DNA from: Gammaproteobacteria bacterium
GTDB taxonomy: Bacteria; Pseudomonadota; Gammaproteobacteria; Steroidobacterales; Woeseiaceae
Assembly (NCBI GenBank): GCA_029863305.1
Contig: JAOTVR010000022.1
Span: forward strand, 1 to 44,599
Reading direction: 5' to 3'
DNA length: 44,599 nt
The translations under genes were made by a program, and so were the position numbers. Below, piece after piece: positions 33,260 through 42,275 of the stretch (position 1 is the stretch's first letter; every line of letters begins with the position of its first letter). The notes below the pieces were generated by a model, which made no database searches, was not told where the DNA came from, and saw nothing but the letters and a program-made list of their open reading frames with translations.

Positions 33260-33865
33260 TTATTGGTGGCTCCAGTTGTCCACATCGCTCGAATCGCCGG
33301 GTGACAGGCCAATGATATCGCCATCCGTGTCGATACCCAGCCCAAGTACGGTACGGTTCGCATAGGCAAAATACGCCGCGACCTGATTGAGTTCCAGGAT
33401 CTCGCCATCATCGAATCCGGCCCTGCGAAGATCCTGAATATCCTGCGCGCGGAGTTCAGCCGCGCCCGTTGTCAGCCGTTCCGCGTAGCGCAGCCCGGCC
33501 AGCTCGCGACCCGCAAAGGCGGCGGCCGGACGCTTGTCCTCGAAGGCGCGCCAGATCTCTGCCGCCCGTTCCTCGTCGGACAATAGTCGCGACAAACCGG
33601 CAAAATGATGGTCCGCACAATACTGGCAGCCATTCAACAGGCTGACATAGACCCCGATCGTCTCGAGGTAGGCTTTCGGCAGCGTATTGCGCGGGTGATG
33701 CAGGACGTACTTGTAGAGCGTCATGTGGCCTTCCATCGTGTGCGGACGCAGGCTGTGCGCCAGCATGATGTTGTCGACATTGTTGTTCGGGCCCTTGATG
33801 CGGTCATACAAGCGCAACAACGCGCCGCGCGCCTCTTCGTATGAGATAGTTGAAATCCAGGTCAT
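33260..33865 (-). CDS. AhpD-like / carboxymuconolactone decarboxylase family peroxidase-related protein
   Basis: A 201-residue all-alpha AhpD-fold protein. The redox motif CQYCADHH (Cys-x-x-Cys followed by His) lies after the LETIGVYVSLLNG helix, as in alkylhydroperoxidase-type members of the family. Likely an auxiliary peroxide-detoxifying or thiol-disulfide enzyme; the partner is unknown. It is divergent from the MATE transporter with a 51-base gap. Confidence 0.85.
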   Translation of the reverse strand: MTWISTISYEEARGALLRLYDRIKGPNNNVDNIMLAHSLRPHTMEGHMTLYKYVLHHPRNTLPKAYLETIGVYVSLLNGCQYCADHHFAGLSRLLSDEERAAEIWRAFEDKRPAAAFAGRELAGLRYAERLTTGAAELRAQDIQDLRRAGFDDGEILELNQVAAYFAYANRTVLGLGIDTDGDIIGLSPGDSSDVDNWSHQ

Positions 33866-33916
33866 TATCTTGGCCGCCCAGTCCGGTCGAAAAAATCAGG
33901 AGTAGAAAATACCATC

Positions 33917-35239
33917 ATGCACCCGGCTCGGCGTAATCGCATCTTTAGCCTGGCCCTGCCGATCATCGGCGGCATGGTGTCGCAGAACTTGTTGAATATC
34001 GTTGACACGGCGATGGTCGGATTTCTTGGCGACGCCGCGCTTGCTGCCGTCGGTCTCGGTGGATTCGTCGTTTTCATGTGCCAGGCATTGATCCTCGGCA
34101 TCTCGACCGGCGTGCAAACCAGTGCGGCACGCCGCAAAGGCGAAGGCAACGCGGAGCGTGCAGTTGCCATTTTGAACGCGGCGCTGGTTCTCGTCCTGAT
34201 TGTTGCACCGATATTCTCACTGGTTCTGCTGCAACTCGTCGAACCCGCATACCCGTACCTGAACAGCGACCCGGCTGTTATCGAACGCGGCGTGCCTTAT
34301 ATCGAATGGCGTCTCGGCGCGATCGTATTCGTCGGCATGAATTTCGCGTTCCGGGGTTACTGGAATGCGCTGGACATGTCGCGCCTTTACATGACGACGC
34401 TGATATTCATGCACGCCACGAATATCCTGCTGAATTATGTTCTTATCTTCGGACACTTCGGCGCGCCGGCGCTGGGCGTTACCGGCGCCGGCATGGCGAG
34501 CGCCATTTCGATGGCCGTCGGTACGACGATCTATTTCTATCTTGGCCTGAAACATGTGCGCAATGAAGGCTTCCTGCGCTGCATGGCGACGCCTGCAGAG
34601 ATCGCCGCACTGGTCAGAGTCTCGCTCCCATCCGGTTTGCAGCAACTGTTTTTTGCCGCCGGACTTGTGGCAATGTTCTGGATTATCGGTCGGATCAGCA
34701 CGCCGGACCTGGCCGCCGCCAATGTGCTGATTACGGTATTCCTGTTTGCGATTCTGCCCGGCCTGGGTCTCGGACTCGCCTGCGCGACATTGGTCGGCCA
34801 GGCTATGGGCAAGCGCGAATCCGAGGACGCTTACCAGTGGGCCTGGGATGTCGCAAAAGTGACGGCTGTCCTGCTGACAGTGCTCGGTCTGCCGATGTGG
34901 CTGGTACCCGACCTCGTGTCATCGATCTTCATCCACGAAGAATCGACACGGGACCTGGCTCGCTGGCCGATGCGCATCATGGGTTTGACATTGCCGATCG
35001 AAGCGATCGGCTTCGCTTTCATGCATGGCATGCTCGGCGCGGGCGATGCCCGGCGCGTGATGATGGTCAGCGTTGCCACTCAGTGGCTGCTGTTCCTGCC
35101 GTGCGCGTTCCTGATCGGGCCTGTGCTCGGCTACGGCTTGCTCGGTGTCTGGTTGTGGCAAGGCGTTACACGCACGATCCAGAGCGGCCTGTTCCTGTCC
35201 ATCTGGCGCGGCCGCAAGTGGCAGCAGATCGAGGTTTGA
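33917..35239 (+). CDS. MATE-family efflux transporter
   Basis: A 440-residue MATE (DinF/NorM-like) transporter with about 12 membrane spans in two repeats. The start MHPARRNRIFSLALPIIGGMVSQNLLNIVDTAM-type first helix is characteristic (positions 1-33), as are GLGGFVVFMCQAL and the second-repeat LPSGLQQLFFAAGL. It would export cationic compounds using sodium or protons. The AGGAG upstream is about 14 bases from the ATG, so the exact start is slightly uncertain. It converges with the M16 protease gene. Confidence 0.92.
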   Translation: MHPARRNRIFSLALPIIGGMVSQNLLNIVDTAMVGFLGDAALAAVGLGGFVVFMCQALILGISTGVQTSAARRKGEGNAERAVAILNAALVLVLIVAPIFSLVLLQLVEPAYPYLNSDPAVIERGVPYIEWRLGAIVFVGMNFAFRGYWNALDMSRLYMTTLIFMHATNILLNYVLIFGHFGAPALGVTGAGMASAISMAVGTTIYFYLGLKHVRNEGFLRCMATPAEIAALVRVSLPSGLQQLFFAAGLVAMFWIIGRISTPDLAAANVLITVFLFAILPGLGLGLACATLVGQAMGKRESEDAYQWAWDVAKVTAVLLTVLGLPMWLVPDLVSSIFIHEESTRDLARWPMRIMGLTLPIEAIGFAFMHGMLGAGDARRVMMVSVATQWLLFLPCAFLIGPVLGYGLLGVWLWQGVTRTIQSGLFLSIWRGRKWQQIEV

Positions 35240-35269
35240 CACTCGTCTGCTGCACGCCTGCGCAAACAG

Positions 35270-38194
35270 CTAGTTGAAGACATCTTCGGCGGAGACGACG
35301 CTGACCGTGTCCTCGCTCATGCCCAGCGGCAGACTTTCGATCAGCTTATCCTCGTCAAGTACCTCCTCCGGTAATGCGGCGTCGTAGGTCATCGGTGACG
35401 CCCGATCCGCCAGCAGGCGCGCACGCAGATCCTCAGCATCGCGAGTAACGAAAACGTACTGCATGTTTTCGGTGCTCAGGTTTTCGCGAATGACCCGGTT
35501 GACATCGTCCAGCGTCAGTTTGTTGAGCCCATCGCGAACGTAACTGGAGAATTCATCGGTCTGGTAGTACTGGCTGTCCATCGCGTAGCCCAACTGGCGT
35601 GACTGGCCGTCGGTCAGCAAACTGACGAACTTCGACAGATAGGCCTTCGTGGCTTCGAAGTCCGACTCGGTCATGCCTTCGGTAATCAGTTTGTCGAGTT
35701 CGTGCATCGCCACCCGCGTCGCGAAGTGCGCGTCGTTGTTGCTGCGCACAGGGCGGATCCATATCTGGAATATCTGCTGTTGCCTGCCGAGATTGGTGTC
35801 CGGGTGAAACTGGAACATGCCGCGCGGGAAGTACTCGATATAGGCGTAGTCGCCATAGTTCATGCCGCGGGTTTCCCGGATACGCTTGTAAAGGTGACTG
35901 TTGGAACTGCGATGCTCACCAAAGTAGGAACGTGCCAGCCACAGCGCCACCCAGTCCGTGTCACCACGCTTGATGTCGATCGGAAAACCGAGCGACACAG
36001 CAACACCCGGCGTCTCCTTTTCGATCAAGACAGCCTGCCGACCTTCGAGCAGCGGCGCCGCGCGTGCATCGAGCAGCGCTTTCACACCCACATCGAGCTT
36101 TTGCAGGTCATTGCTGATCGTGGTCGGGAAAGACTCGGGATAAGCACCCGCAAGCCCGACTGTGATGTTCGATATCGTGTAGTACTCGCGATAGAACATC
36201 TGCACGTCGTCGAGCGTGATCGACTCGATATCACTGACCTTGCCCAGATTCAGAGAACCATAGGGGTGCCCATCCCCGTAAATCGACGCATACAGGTATT
36301 CCTTGCCGAGCTCCTCGTCATTATTACCGACAAGATCGGTTCGTATGGCGTTGGCGACCTGCGTCTTGATACGCTCGAAATCCTGTTGCGACCAGGCCGG
36401 GAATAACAATTGCCCGCGAACCAGCGAGTACCAGATATCAAGGTTGTCCTTGTGAACCTGGCCCGACAACCGCGTCATTTCCTTGTCAACCTGAGCATCG
36501 AAGCCGGCGGCAATCGGGTACATCGCGGCATTGATCTCATCGATGGTCTTCGCTTGCGAGCCTCCGTCGGTCAGCATGGCCGCGGTCAGGGTCGCGAGAC
36601 CCTTCTTGCCCTCCGGATCAAAGCCCGCGCCTGCGTGCACGAGGAACGCGACGTCGATGAGTGGTGACGACGACAACGGCCTGGCAATGAATGAGACGGG
36701 TGCGGCATCAGCCACCTTTGCAACGGTCAATTCCACTTCGTCTGCTGCCGCCGCGACGGCATCACCGGCCTCCGCCATGCCAGCCGCAGCAACAAGCTCG
36801 TCAACCGAGCTCATTCCATCGATGCCCGGCATTGACTCATCACTCGATAATGTAAACGTCACACGAGAGCCGTCCACGAAATACCGGTTGGCCGCATCGC
36901 GTATGTCTGCCGCGGTCAACGAGTCGTAAGTCGCGTAGACCTCGTTGATCGTCTCCGGCGTGCGGAAGAACTGCACAAATCTGGCAAGCATGCTGCCGAT
37001 CCCGCCCGAGCTGTCGAGCCGCGCCGTAAACTGGTAACGCAGTCGCGATTTCGTCTCCTGCACCTTTTTGCTGTCGATGAGTTGTGTGCGGGCATCGACC
37101 AGCGTGGAATTGATTGCGTCGCGCACAGCGGTCGCGTGTTTGGCGTCAGTGAGACGCGCCGCTATCAATAACATTCCAGGATCGGTCTGATCCGGGAAGT
37201 AGCCGAACAGCTGGTCGACCGACTGATCCTGAATGACAAGTTGACGATACAGCTGCGATGACTCGGAAAAATAGATCGACGAGAGCAGATCCAACGCCGG
37301 CATGTCCTTCTCGGTGGGTCGATAGGCCGGGCCACGATATGTCATCGTGAGCCATGCCTGCGTCGGGCTGTCCCATCGCATATGTTCGTACTTCGGACCA
37401 CCGAGCGGCGGCTCGACCGGCACGTCTATGCTGTAGTCGCCGCGCTCCCAACCGCCCCAGTATTTTTTAACGAGTTCGAAGCTTGCTTCCGGTTCGACGT
37501 CGCCGACCAGAATCACGACTGTCTTCTCGGGGCGGTACCAGCGATCAAAGAACGTCTTCGAATATTCGAGCTGATCCGGCATCGCCTCGATATCCTCGAT
37601 AAAGCCCATTGTCGTGTGCTTGTAGGTGTGCTTGCTGAACATCAGGTCCCTGATGCGCTCGAGCATCTTCGAGGTCGGATTGGAAAAATTCTTCAGGTAT
37701 TCACCTTTCACAGCGAGGGCTTCGGTACGAAAATCCGCTTCGCTGTAACTCAGGTTCCGGAAGCGATCAGCCTCGAGTTCGATGATCTTCTCGAGGTCAT
37801 CTTTTGTGAATGTAATGTGGTAATTGGTGTAGTCATTGGTCGTATAGGCGTTCTGGTCGGCACCAGCCTTCTTCAGGATGCCGCTGTATACGTCGGCGGG
37901 ATACCGCTCGGTACCACGGAACATCATGTGTTCAAAAAAATGTGCAAACCCGGTTTTGCCAGCCTCTACCTCATTACGCGAGCCGGTTTGCACCGGAATC
38001 TGGATTGTCACGATATCCGGATAGTCTGTGGGTACGACGATCACACGCAGACCATTGTCGAGATCCCGCATCAGATACGGCATATCGAAAATCTTCGGGC
38101 TGCCGGCGGTTGTATCGGCCTCGGAAACGTCGCCGGATCGGCCGCAGGCGGTCAGCAGCAAGGCCAGGCAAATACAGGTGATTTGTTTTTTCAT
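35270..38194 (-). CDS. M16-family (insulinase/pitrilysin) zinc protease, lipoprotein
   Basis: A 974-residue double-domain M16 protease. The signal ends in the lipobox LLTAC (Cys17), so it is probably a lipoprotein in the outer membrane. The inverted zinc motif HFFEH is at His85-His89 with Glu88, and the third ligand Glu lies in EALAVKGEY. The second M16 half (after residue 500) lacks HxxEH and is the usual non-catalytic partner. GGAG precedes the ATG. It degrades peptides in the periplasm. It diverges from the amidohydrolase gene with only 30 bases between start codons. Confidence 0.93.
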   Translation of the reverse strand: MKKQITCICLALLLTACGRSGDVSEADTTAGSPKIFDMPYLMRDLDNGLRVIVVPTDYPDIVTIQIPVQTGSRNEVEAGKTGFAHFFEHMMFRGTERYPADVYSGILKKAGADQNAYTTNDYTNYHITFTKDDLEKIIELEADRFRNLSYSEADFRTEALAVKGEYLKNFSNPTSKMLERIRDLMFSKHTYKHTTMGFIEDIEAMPDQLEYSKTFFDRWYRPEKTVVILVGDVEPEASFELVKKYWGGWERGDYSIDVPVEPPLGGPKYEHMRWDSPTQAWLTMTYRGPAYRPTEKDMPALDLLSSIYFSESSQLYRQLVIQDQSVDQLFGYFPDQTDPGMLLIAARLTDAKHATAVRDAINSTLVDARTQLIDSKKVQETKSRLRYQFTARLDSSGGIGSMLARFVQFFRTPETINEVYATYDSLTAADIRDAANRYFVDGSRVTFTLSSDESMPGIDGMSSVDELVAAAGMAEAGDAVAAAADEVELTVAKVADAAPVSFIARPLSSSPLIDVAFLVHAGAGFDPEGKKGLATLTAAMLTDGGSQAKTIDEINAAMYPIAAGFDAQVDKEMTRLSGQVHKDNLDIWYSLVRGQLLFPAWSQQDFERIKTQVANAIRTDLVGNNDEELGKEYLYASIYGDGHPYGSLNLGKVSDIESITLDDVQMFYREYYTISNITVGLAGAYPESFPTTISNDLQKLDVGVKALLDARAAPLLEGRQAVLIEKETPGVAVSLGFPIDIKRGDTDWVALWLARSYFGEHRSSNSHLYKRIRETRGMNYGDYAYIEYFPRGMFQFHPDTNLGRQQQIFQIWIRPVRSNNDAHFATRVAMHELDKLITEGMTESDFEATKAYLSKFVSLLTDGQSRQLGYAMDSQYYQTDEFSSYVRDGLNKLTLDDVNRVIRENLSTENMQYVFVTRDAEDLRARLLADRASPMTYDAALPEEVLDEDKLIESLPLGMSEDTVSVVSAEDVFN

Positions 38195-38224
38195 CAGGAT
38201 CTCCGATCCGATTACAATGCGGAT

Positions 38225-39865
38225 ATGCGAATTCTCGTTTTTCTGCTCTTAGCCGGTGCGGTGGTCGCCGCCGAGACTGCAATTTACGACGTTTCCGGAT
38301 ATACATCGACAGCAACCGGCATCCATGAGTTCAGTGTTTTGGTCATTTCGGACGATGGCAAGGTCGTCGCGACCGGAGATGCAGCATTGCTCAGCGCGTA
38401 CCCCGAGGCCATACGTATTGATGGCAATGGCCGGACTCTGTTGCCGGGCCTGACGGACGCACATGCGCACGTCTATGGCCTGGGATTCCTGCGAACCAGC
38501 CTGAATCTCGCTGGATCGACGTCACTGGGCCTTGCGGTCCGGAGGATTGCCGAATACTCAGATTCCGAGCCGCATTTGACCTGGATCCAGGGCCGTGGCT
38601 GGAACCAGGTCTTGTGGCCCGTCAAGAAGTTTCCGACCGCCGCCGATATTGATGCCGTCGTCGCGGACCGACCCGTCTGGTTGCGCCGCATCGACGGCCA
38701 TGCCGCCTGGGCCAACAGCAAGGCCCTGGAAATCGCCGGCATCGATGATGATACGCCCGATCCGATCGGCGGCCGGATCGTGCGGGATCAATCGGGCAAG
38801 GCCAGCGGCGTTCTCGTTGACGCGGCGATGGAGCTTGTCACCCGGCATATTCCTGCGCCGGACAAGGCTGCAATTCGCGAGGCCTGTCGCACGGCGACCC
38901 GGCATCTCCTGTCGCTCGGCATCACCGGCGTCCATGATGCCGGCATCAGCATTCAGCAGGCCGAGGTCTACATGGCAATGGCCGATGACGACGACCTCGA
39001 CCTGCGCGTCTATGCGATGCTCGCTGGTGCCGGCGAGAATCTCGATGCGATGGGGCAGCCGTTGACCGGTCATGGCGATGACCGCCTCGATATCGCGGCG
39101 GTCAAGTTGTACGCGGACGGTGCATTGGGAAGTCGCGGAGCCGCGATGATCGAACCCTACTCCGACGACGCCGAGAATCGTGGCCTGCCGTATTATTCGG
39201 CTGACGAACTGACGGCTTTTGCACAAAAAGCCAACGACATGGGCTTTCAGGTTGGCATCCACGCAATTGGTGATCTCGGCAATCGCATGGCGCTCGATGC
39301 CCTCGATCGCGTTCAGGGCGGTGTGCCATCAGCCCTGCGCAATCGCGTCGAGCATGCGCAGATCATCGCCCTCGAGGATATACCGCGCTTCGCCAGGCTC
39401 GGAGTCATCGCGTCAATGCAGCCGACCCATGCAACCAGCGACATGAATATGGCCGAAGACCGGGTCGGGCCCGAGCGCATCAGGGGCGGCTATGCCTGGC
39501 AACGCCTGCTCCAGTCGGGCGCCGTGATTGCCGCTGGCTCGGATTTTCCGGTCGAGCAGGCGAATCCGTGGCATGGCCTGTACGCGGCGGTTACGCGGCA
39601 GGACCGGGCCGGCGAGCCGCGCGGCGGCTGGTATGCCGACCAGGCGCTGAACCGGGCACAGGCACTGCACTCGTTTACGCTCGCGGCGGCATTTGCTGCA
39701 AACCAGGACGATCGACTTGGCAGCCTCGAACCGGGCAAGTGGGCGGACTTCATCATCATCGATCGCGACTACTTCAAAGTGCCCACCGCAGAGATCGATG
39801 ATATCGAGGTTCATGAAACCTGGGTCGGTGGCCAACGCGTGTATCAAGCTGGAGAACTACAATGA
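38225..39865 (+). CDS. Exported YtcJ-type metal-dependent amidohydrolase
   Basis: An amidohydrolase 3-family (YtcJ-like) enzyme of 546 residues with a signal peptide (MRILVFLLLAGAVVAAE). The metal motif is DAHAH (His80, His82) after LLPGLT; AVKLYADGALGSRG supplies the bridging residue region, GIHAIGD and VEHAQII the next His ligands, and AAGSDFPVE the final Asp. The same frame is open for another 281 codons upstream, but that part lies antisense to the protease gene, so ATG 38225 at the signal peptide is the start. Substrate unknown. It overlaps gloB by 4 bases (ATGA). Confidence 0.92.
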   Translation: MRILVFLLLAGAVVAAETAIYDVSGYTSTATGIHEFSVLVISDDGKVVATGDAALLSAYPEAIRIDGNGRTLLPGLTDAHAHVYGLGFLRTSLNLAGSTSLGLAVRRIAEYSDSEPHLTWIQGRGWNQVLWPVKKFPTAADIDAVVADRPVWLRRIDGHAAWANSKALEIAGIDDDTPDPIGGRIVRDQSGKASGVLVDAAMELVTRHIPAPDKAAIREACRTATRHLLSLGITGVHDAGISIQQAEVYMAMADDDDLDLRVYAMLAGAGENLDAMGQPLTGHGDDRLDIAAVKLYADGALGSRGAAMIEPYSDDAENRGLPYYSADELTAFAQKANDMGFQVGIHAIGDLGNRMALDALDRVQGGVPSALRNRVEHAQIIALEDIPRFARLGVIASMQPTHATSDMNMAEDRVGPERIRGGYAWQRLLQSGAVIAAGSDFPVEQANPWHGLYAAVTRQDRAGEPRGGWYADQALNRAQALHSFTLAAAFAANQDDRLGSLEPGKWADFIIIDRDYFKVPTAEIDDIEVHETWVGGQRVYQAGELQ

Positions 39866-40653
39866 TCGTTGAACAGGTCTGGACCGGAAATGCCTATCGC
39901 AATTTCAATTATCTGATCGCCTGCCCGGAGACCGGCGACGCGCTGGCAATCGACCCCCTCGACTACGGCAAGTGCCTCGCTGCGGCCGATCGGCACGGCT
40001 GGACGATTACGCAGGTTCTCAACACGCACGAACACGGTGACCACACGGGCGGCAACAACGGCATGGTCAATGCTACCGGCGCCGTGATCATCGCCCACGC
40101 GAATGCCAAAGACCGTATTCCTGACATGAGCCGTGGTGTCGGTGCCGGCGATGTGATCAAAGTCGGCGAAACAGTCGATCTCGAATGTCTCGACACGCCG
40201 GGCCACACGATGAGCCATATCTGCCTGCTGTCGAAGACCGACCAGCCTGCCCTGTTCAGCGGCGACACGCTGTTTAATGCCGGTGCCGGAAATTGCCACA
40301 ACGGCGGTCACCCGAGCGAACTCTATGATACGTTTCACGACCAGTTGGAGCGCCTGCCCGACAACACACTGATCTACCCCGGGCACGACTACCTGATCAA
40401 TAATCTGCAATTTACGCTGGACCGCGAACCCGACAACACGACGGCGCAGCAAATGCTGGCAGACTACGAGGATCAGGACCCGAATGATGCGCTCGTTACG
40501 ACATTGGCGCAGGAGCGTGAGGTCAATACCTTCTTTCGACTCAATAGTCCGTCCGTTATCGCCCGTCTTCAGGAACAATTCCCCGACATCGGCGACAATC
40601 CGAAACCACGCACCGTTTTTCTGAAGCTTCGTGAGCTAAGGAACTCGTGGTAG
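39862..40653 (+). CDS. gloB: Hydroxyacylglutathione hydrolase (glyoxalase II)
   Basis: A glyoxalase II of 263 residues. THEHGDHTGG gives His56, His58, Asp60 and His61; TPGHTMSH, SGDTLF and YPGHDY provide the remaining metal ligands. The C-terminal domain (EREVNTFFRLNSPSV and the PRTVFLKLRELRN end) is the glutathione-binding region of GloB, which makes D-lactate from S-lactoylglutathione. It is coupled to the amidohydrolase gene and overlaps the 3' end of the convergent kinase gene by 18 bases. Confidence 0.93.
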   Translation: MIVEQVWTGNAYRNFNYLIACPETGDALAIDPLDYGKCLAAADRHGWTITQVLNTHEHGDHTGGNNGMVNATGAVIIAHANAKDRIPDMSRGVGAGDVIKVGETVDLECLDTPGHTMSHICLLSKTDQPALFSGDTLFNAGAGNCHNGGHPSELYDTFHDQLERLPDNTLIYPGHDYLINNLQFTLDREPDNTTAQQMLADYEDQDPNDALVTTLAQEREVNTFFRLNSPSVIARLQEQFPDIGDNPKPRTVFLKLRELRNSW

Positions 40654-41418
40654 GCGCATGTCCCGGGATGCAGATCCTGACTCTCTCCACAGCCACAAGA
40701 TCGCAACATAGAATCGTTCGTACATCGCCAGCCGGTCTCTCCAGCGATTGCCGTTGCCATCAAAATAGGCATCGAGCAGGTAGCCTGCACGATCCTCAGA
40801 CAGATCGTGATGCGCGACGACAGTGGCAAGATCGAAGAACGGATCGTTGTCACACGCGTACTCCCAATCCAGGAAGCGGATCTGCGGCGTCGCGATAATA
40901 TTCCCGGCGACGAGGTCATTGTGGCAACAGCATAGATTAGACGGCGAAGGCATCGCATCCACGACTCGCAAACTGCCGCGTAGCAATTCGGTGTCGGCAT
41001 TTTCAATCTGCGACGCATACTGACGCGCTGCTTGCTTTGCGTCGAAGGTCCGTCCCGTCAGAGGCAATGCGTGCATGCGCCTGAGGGCACGTCCCAGTTG
41101 CGTCAGGTTTTCATCATTGTCGAATTCGGTCGGTGTCCAGACGTCACCATCGACGTACTCGGTCAGGTAAACGACATCGGTCGCTGCGAGCACGCGATTC
41201 GCCAACCCTGCTGCCGCGGCGCTCGTCTGAATCTGCGCCTCTTTGCGACGACTGTTGAAGGGTGCCGCACGTGGCGCATCGTCTATCTTCAGCACCGCTT
41301 TTCTGCCCTGCGCCTCGACAAGCCAGGTTCTGTTGGTCAGGCCACCGTGCAGAGCACGGACACTGGCGTCTTCCCAGCCCGGTATGCCGGCCAGCACACT
41401 CCCGGGAGACTGGCTCAT
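40636..41418 (-). CDS. APH/choline-kinase-fold kinase, probable thiamine kinase
   Basis: A 260-residue aminoglycoside-phosphotransferase-fold kinase. GGLTNRTW is the nucleotide loop, VLKID the ATP-binding Lys strand, CHNDLVAGNI the catalytic loop (Asp168, Asn173) and FLDWEYA the metal-binding Asp184. ThiK (YcfN), the thiamine kinase, belongs to this family. Its ATG at 41418 overlaps the pnuT stop (ATGA), and the operon is under a TPP riboswitch, so phosphorylation of imported thiamine is the likely job; choline kinase is the alternative. Last gene of the thiamine operon. Confidence 0.82.
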   Translation of the reverse strand: MSQSPGSVLAGIPGWEDASVRALHGGLTNRTWLVEAQGRKAVLKIDDAPRAAPFNSRRKEAQIQTSAAAAGLANRVLAATDVVYLTEYVDGDVWTPTEFDNDENLTQLGRALRRMHALPLTGRTFDAKQAARQYASQIENADTELLRGSLRVVDAMPSPSNLCCCHNDLVAGNIIATPQIRFLDWEYACDNDPFFDLATVVAHHDLSEDRAGYLLDAYFDGNGNRWRDRLAMYERFYVAILWLWRESGSASRDMRLPRVP

Positions 41419-42023
41419 AACCGTGCCTCCCGCCAGGAGCGCGTCCAGCTGATCAGCCCAAATGGGATCATGATGACGTAGACAGCGAACAGGAACGATG
41501 TGAGTTGCAGATCGCGAGACCAATAGATGAAGATCGATGCGGTATCGATGACGAGCCAGTACCACCAGTTTTCCAGGACCTTGCGTGCGACGAGAAATGT
41601 CGCCCAGACGGCGGCCCAGGTCGTCATGGAATCGATGTACGGAAATGCCGCATTCGTGTATTCGCTGAGCAGATAGCCGCTGATCAGGCTGGCCGCGACA
41701 ATTGCGGCAATCGCATAAGCGTGCACAACCACGCTCCAGACCGATACCGGTAACTCGTGGCCATCGGTTCGACCGTGATACCAGACCCACCAGCCATAAA
41801 CGGCCATCACGAAGTAAAACACGTTGAGCAGCGACTCCATGTACAAGCGCGCATGCAGAAACAGGTACACGTAGATCGCGGTACTGATGCCGGCGCAAAC
41901 CCAGCACAAAATGTTTTGACGAATTGCAAGAACCAGGTAAAGAACGGCGAATACGACGGCTGCTGCCTCAAGGGCGGACCACCCTTGCGCCTCGGTGATG
42001 AGGCTGTAAAGCAATGACTGCAT
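41415..42023 (-). CDS. pnuT: PnuC-family transporter, probable thiamine transporter PnuT
   Basis: A PnuC-family facilitator of 202 residues with about seven membrane spans and the conserved NILCWVCAGISTAIYVYLFL region, YFVMAVYGWWVW and ENWWYWLVID / IYWSRDL motifs. PnuC carries nicotinamide riboside; PnuT relatives carry thiamine. TPP riboswitch control and the neighbours (receptor, YkoF-type protein, kinase) argue for thiamine. Its ATG directly follows the preceding stop (TAGATG). Transport would be driven by trapping through the downstream kinase. Confidence 0.88.
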   Translation of the reverse strand: MQSLLYSLITEAQGWSALEAAAVVFAVLYLVLAIRQNILCWVCAGISTAIYVYLFLHARLYMESLLNVFYFVMAVYGWWVWYHGRTDGHELPVSVWSVVVHAYAIAAIVAASLISGYLLSEYTNAAFPYIDSMTTWAAVWATFLVARKVLENWWYWLVIDTASIFIYWSRDLQLTSFLFAVYVIMIPFGLISWTRSWREARL

Positions 42024-42275
42024 CTAGTCGGAAATCGGATTATTCAGAATCTTGATTGCGAAGACTGCCTTCGGTACGCGATCGAAGGTTGTTCTTATTT
42101 CCTGGTTGAGAGCCGCCATCACGACGTCATACTCACCACGAAGCTGCGTACTCATTGGATTGCTTACAACATCACAGCCTGCGTGGGCGTTAAGACGCTC
42201 GATGACGTCATCGATCGGAGGAATGAAATCTGCATCGAGTGGATAAAGGCTGATATCGACGGCTACTTTCATCAT
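42024..42275 (-). CDS. YkoF/MTH1187-type thiamine-binding protein
   Basis: A small ferredoxin-like-fold protein of 83 residues beginning VAVDISLYPLD, with a central VSNPMSTQLRGEYD and a C-terminal VFAIKIL strand, as in the thiamine-binding YkoF / UPF0045 family. AGAGG precedes ATGATG, and the start overlaps the receptor stop (ATGA). It has no signal peptide, so it likely buffers or senses thiamine (or HMP) in the cytoplasm. The family assignment is by pattern and the position in a TPP-riboswitch operon. Confidence 0.78.
   Translation of the reverse strand: MMKVAVDISLYPLDADFIPPIDDVIERLNAHAGCDVVSNPMSTQLRGEYDVVMAALNQEIRTTFDRVPKAVFAIKILNNPISD

Noticed and set aside
37382-38224. Upstream extension of the YtcJ-type amidohydrolase by 281 codons
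   Set aside because: The extension is antisense to the M16 protease, while a signal peptide begins exactly at 38225.
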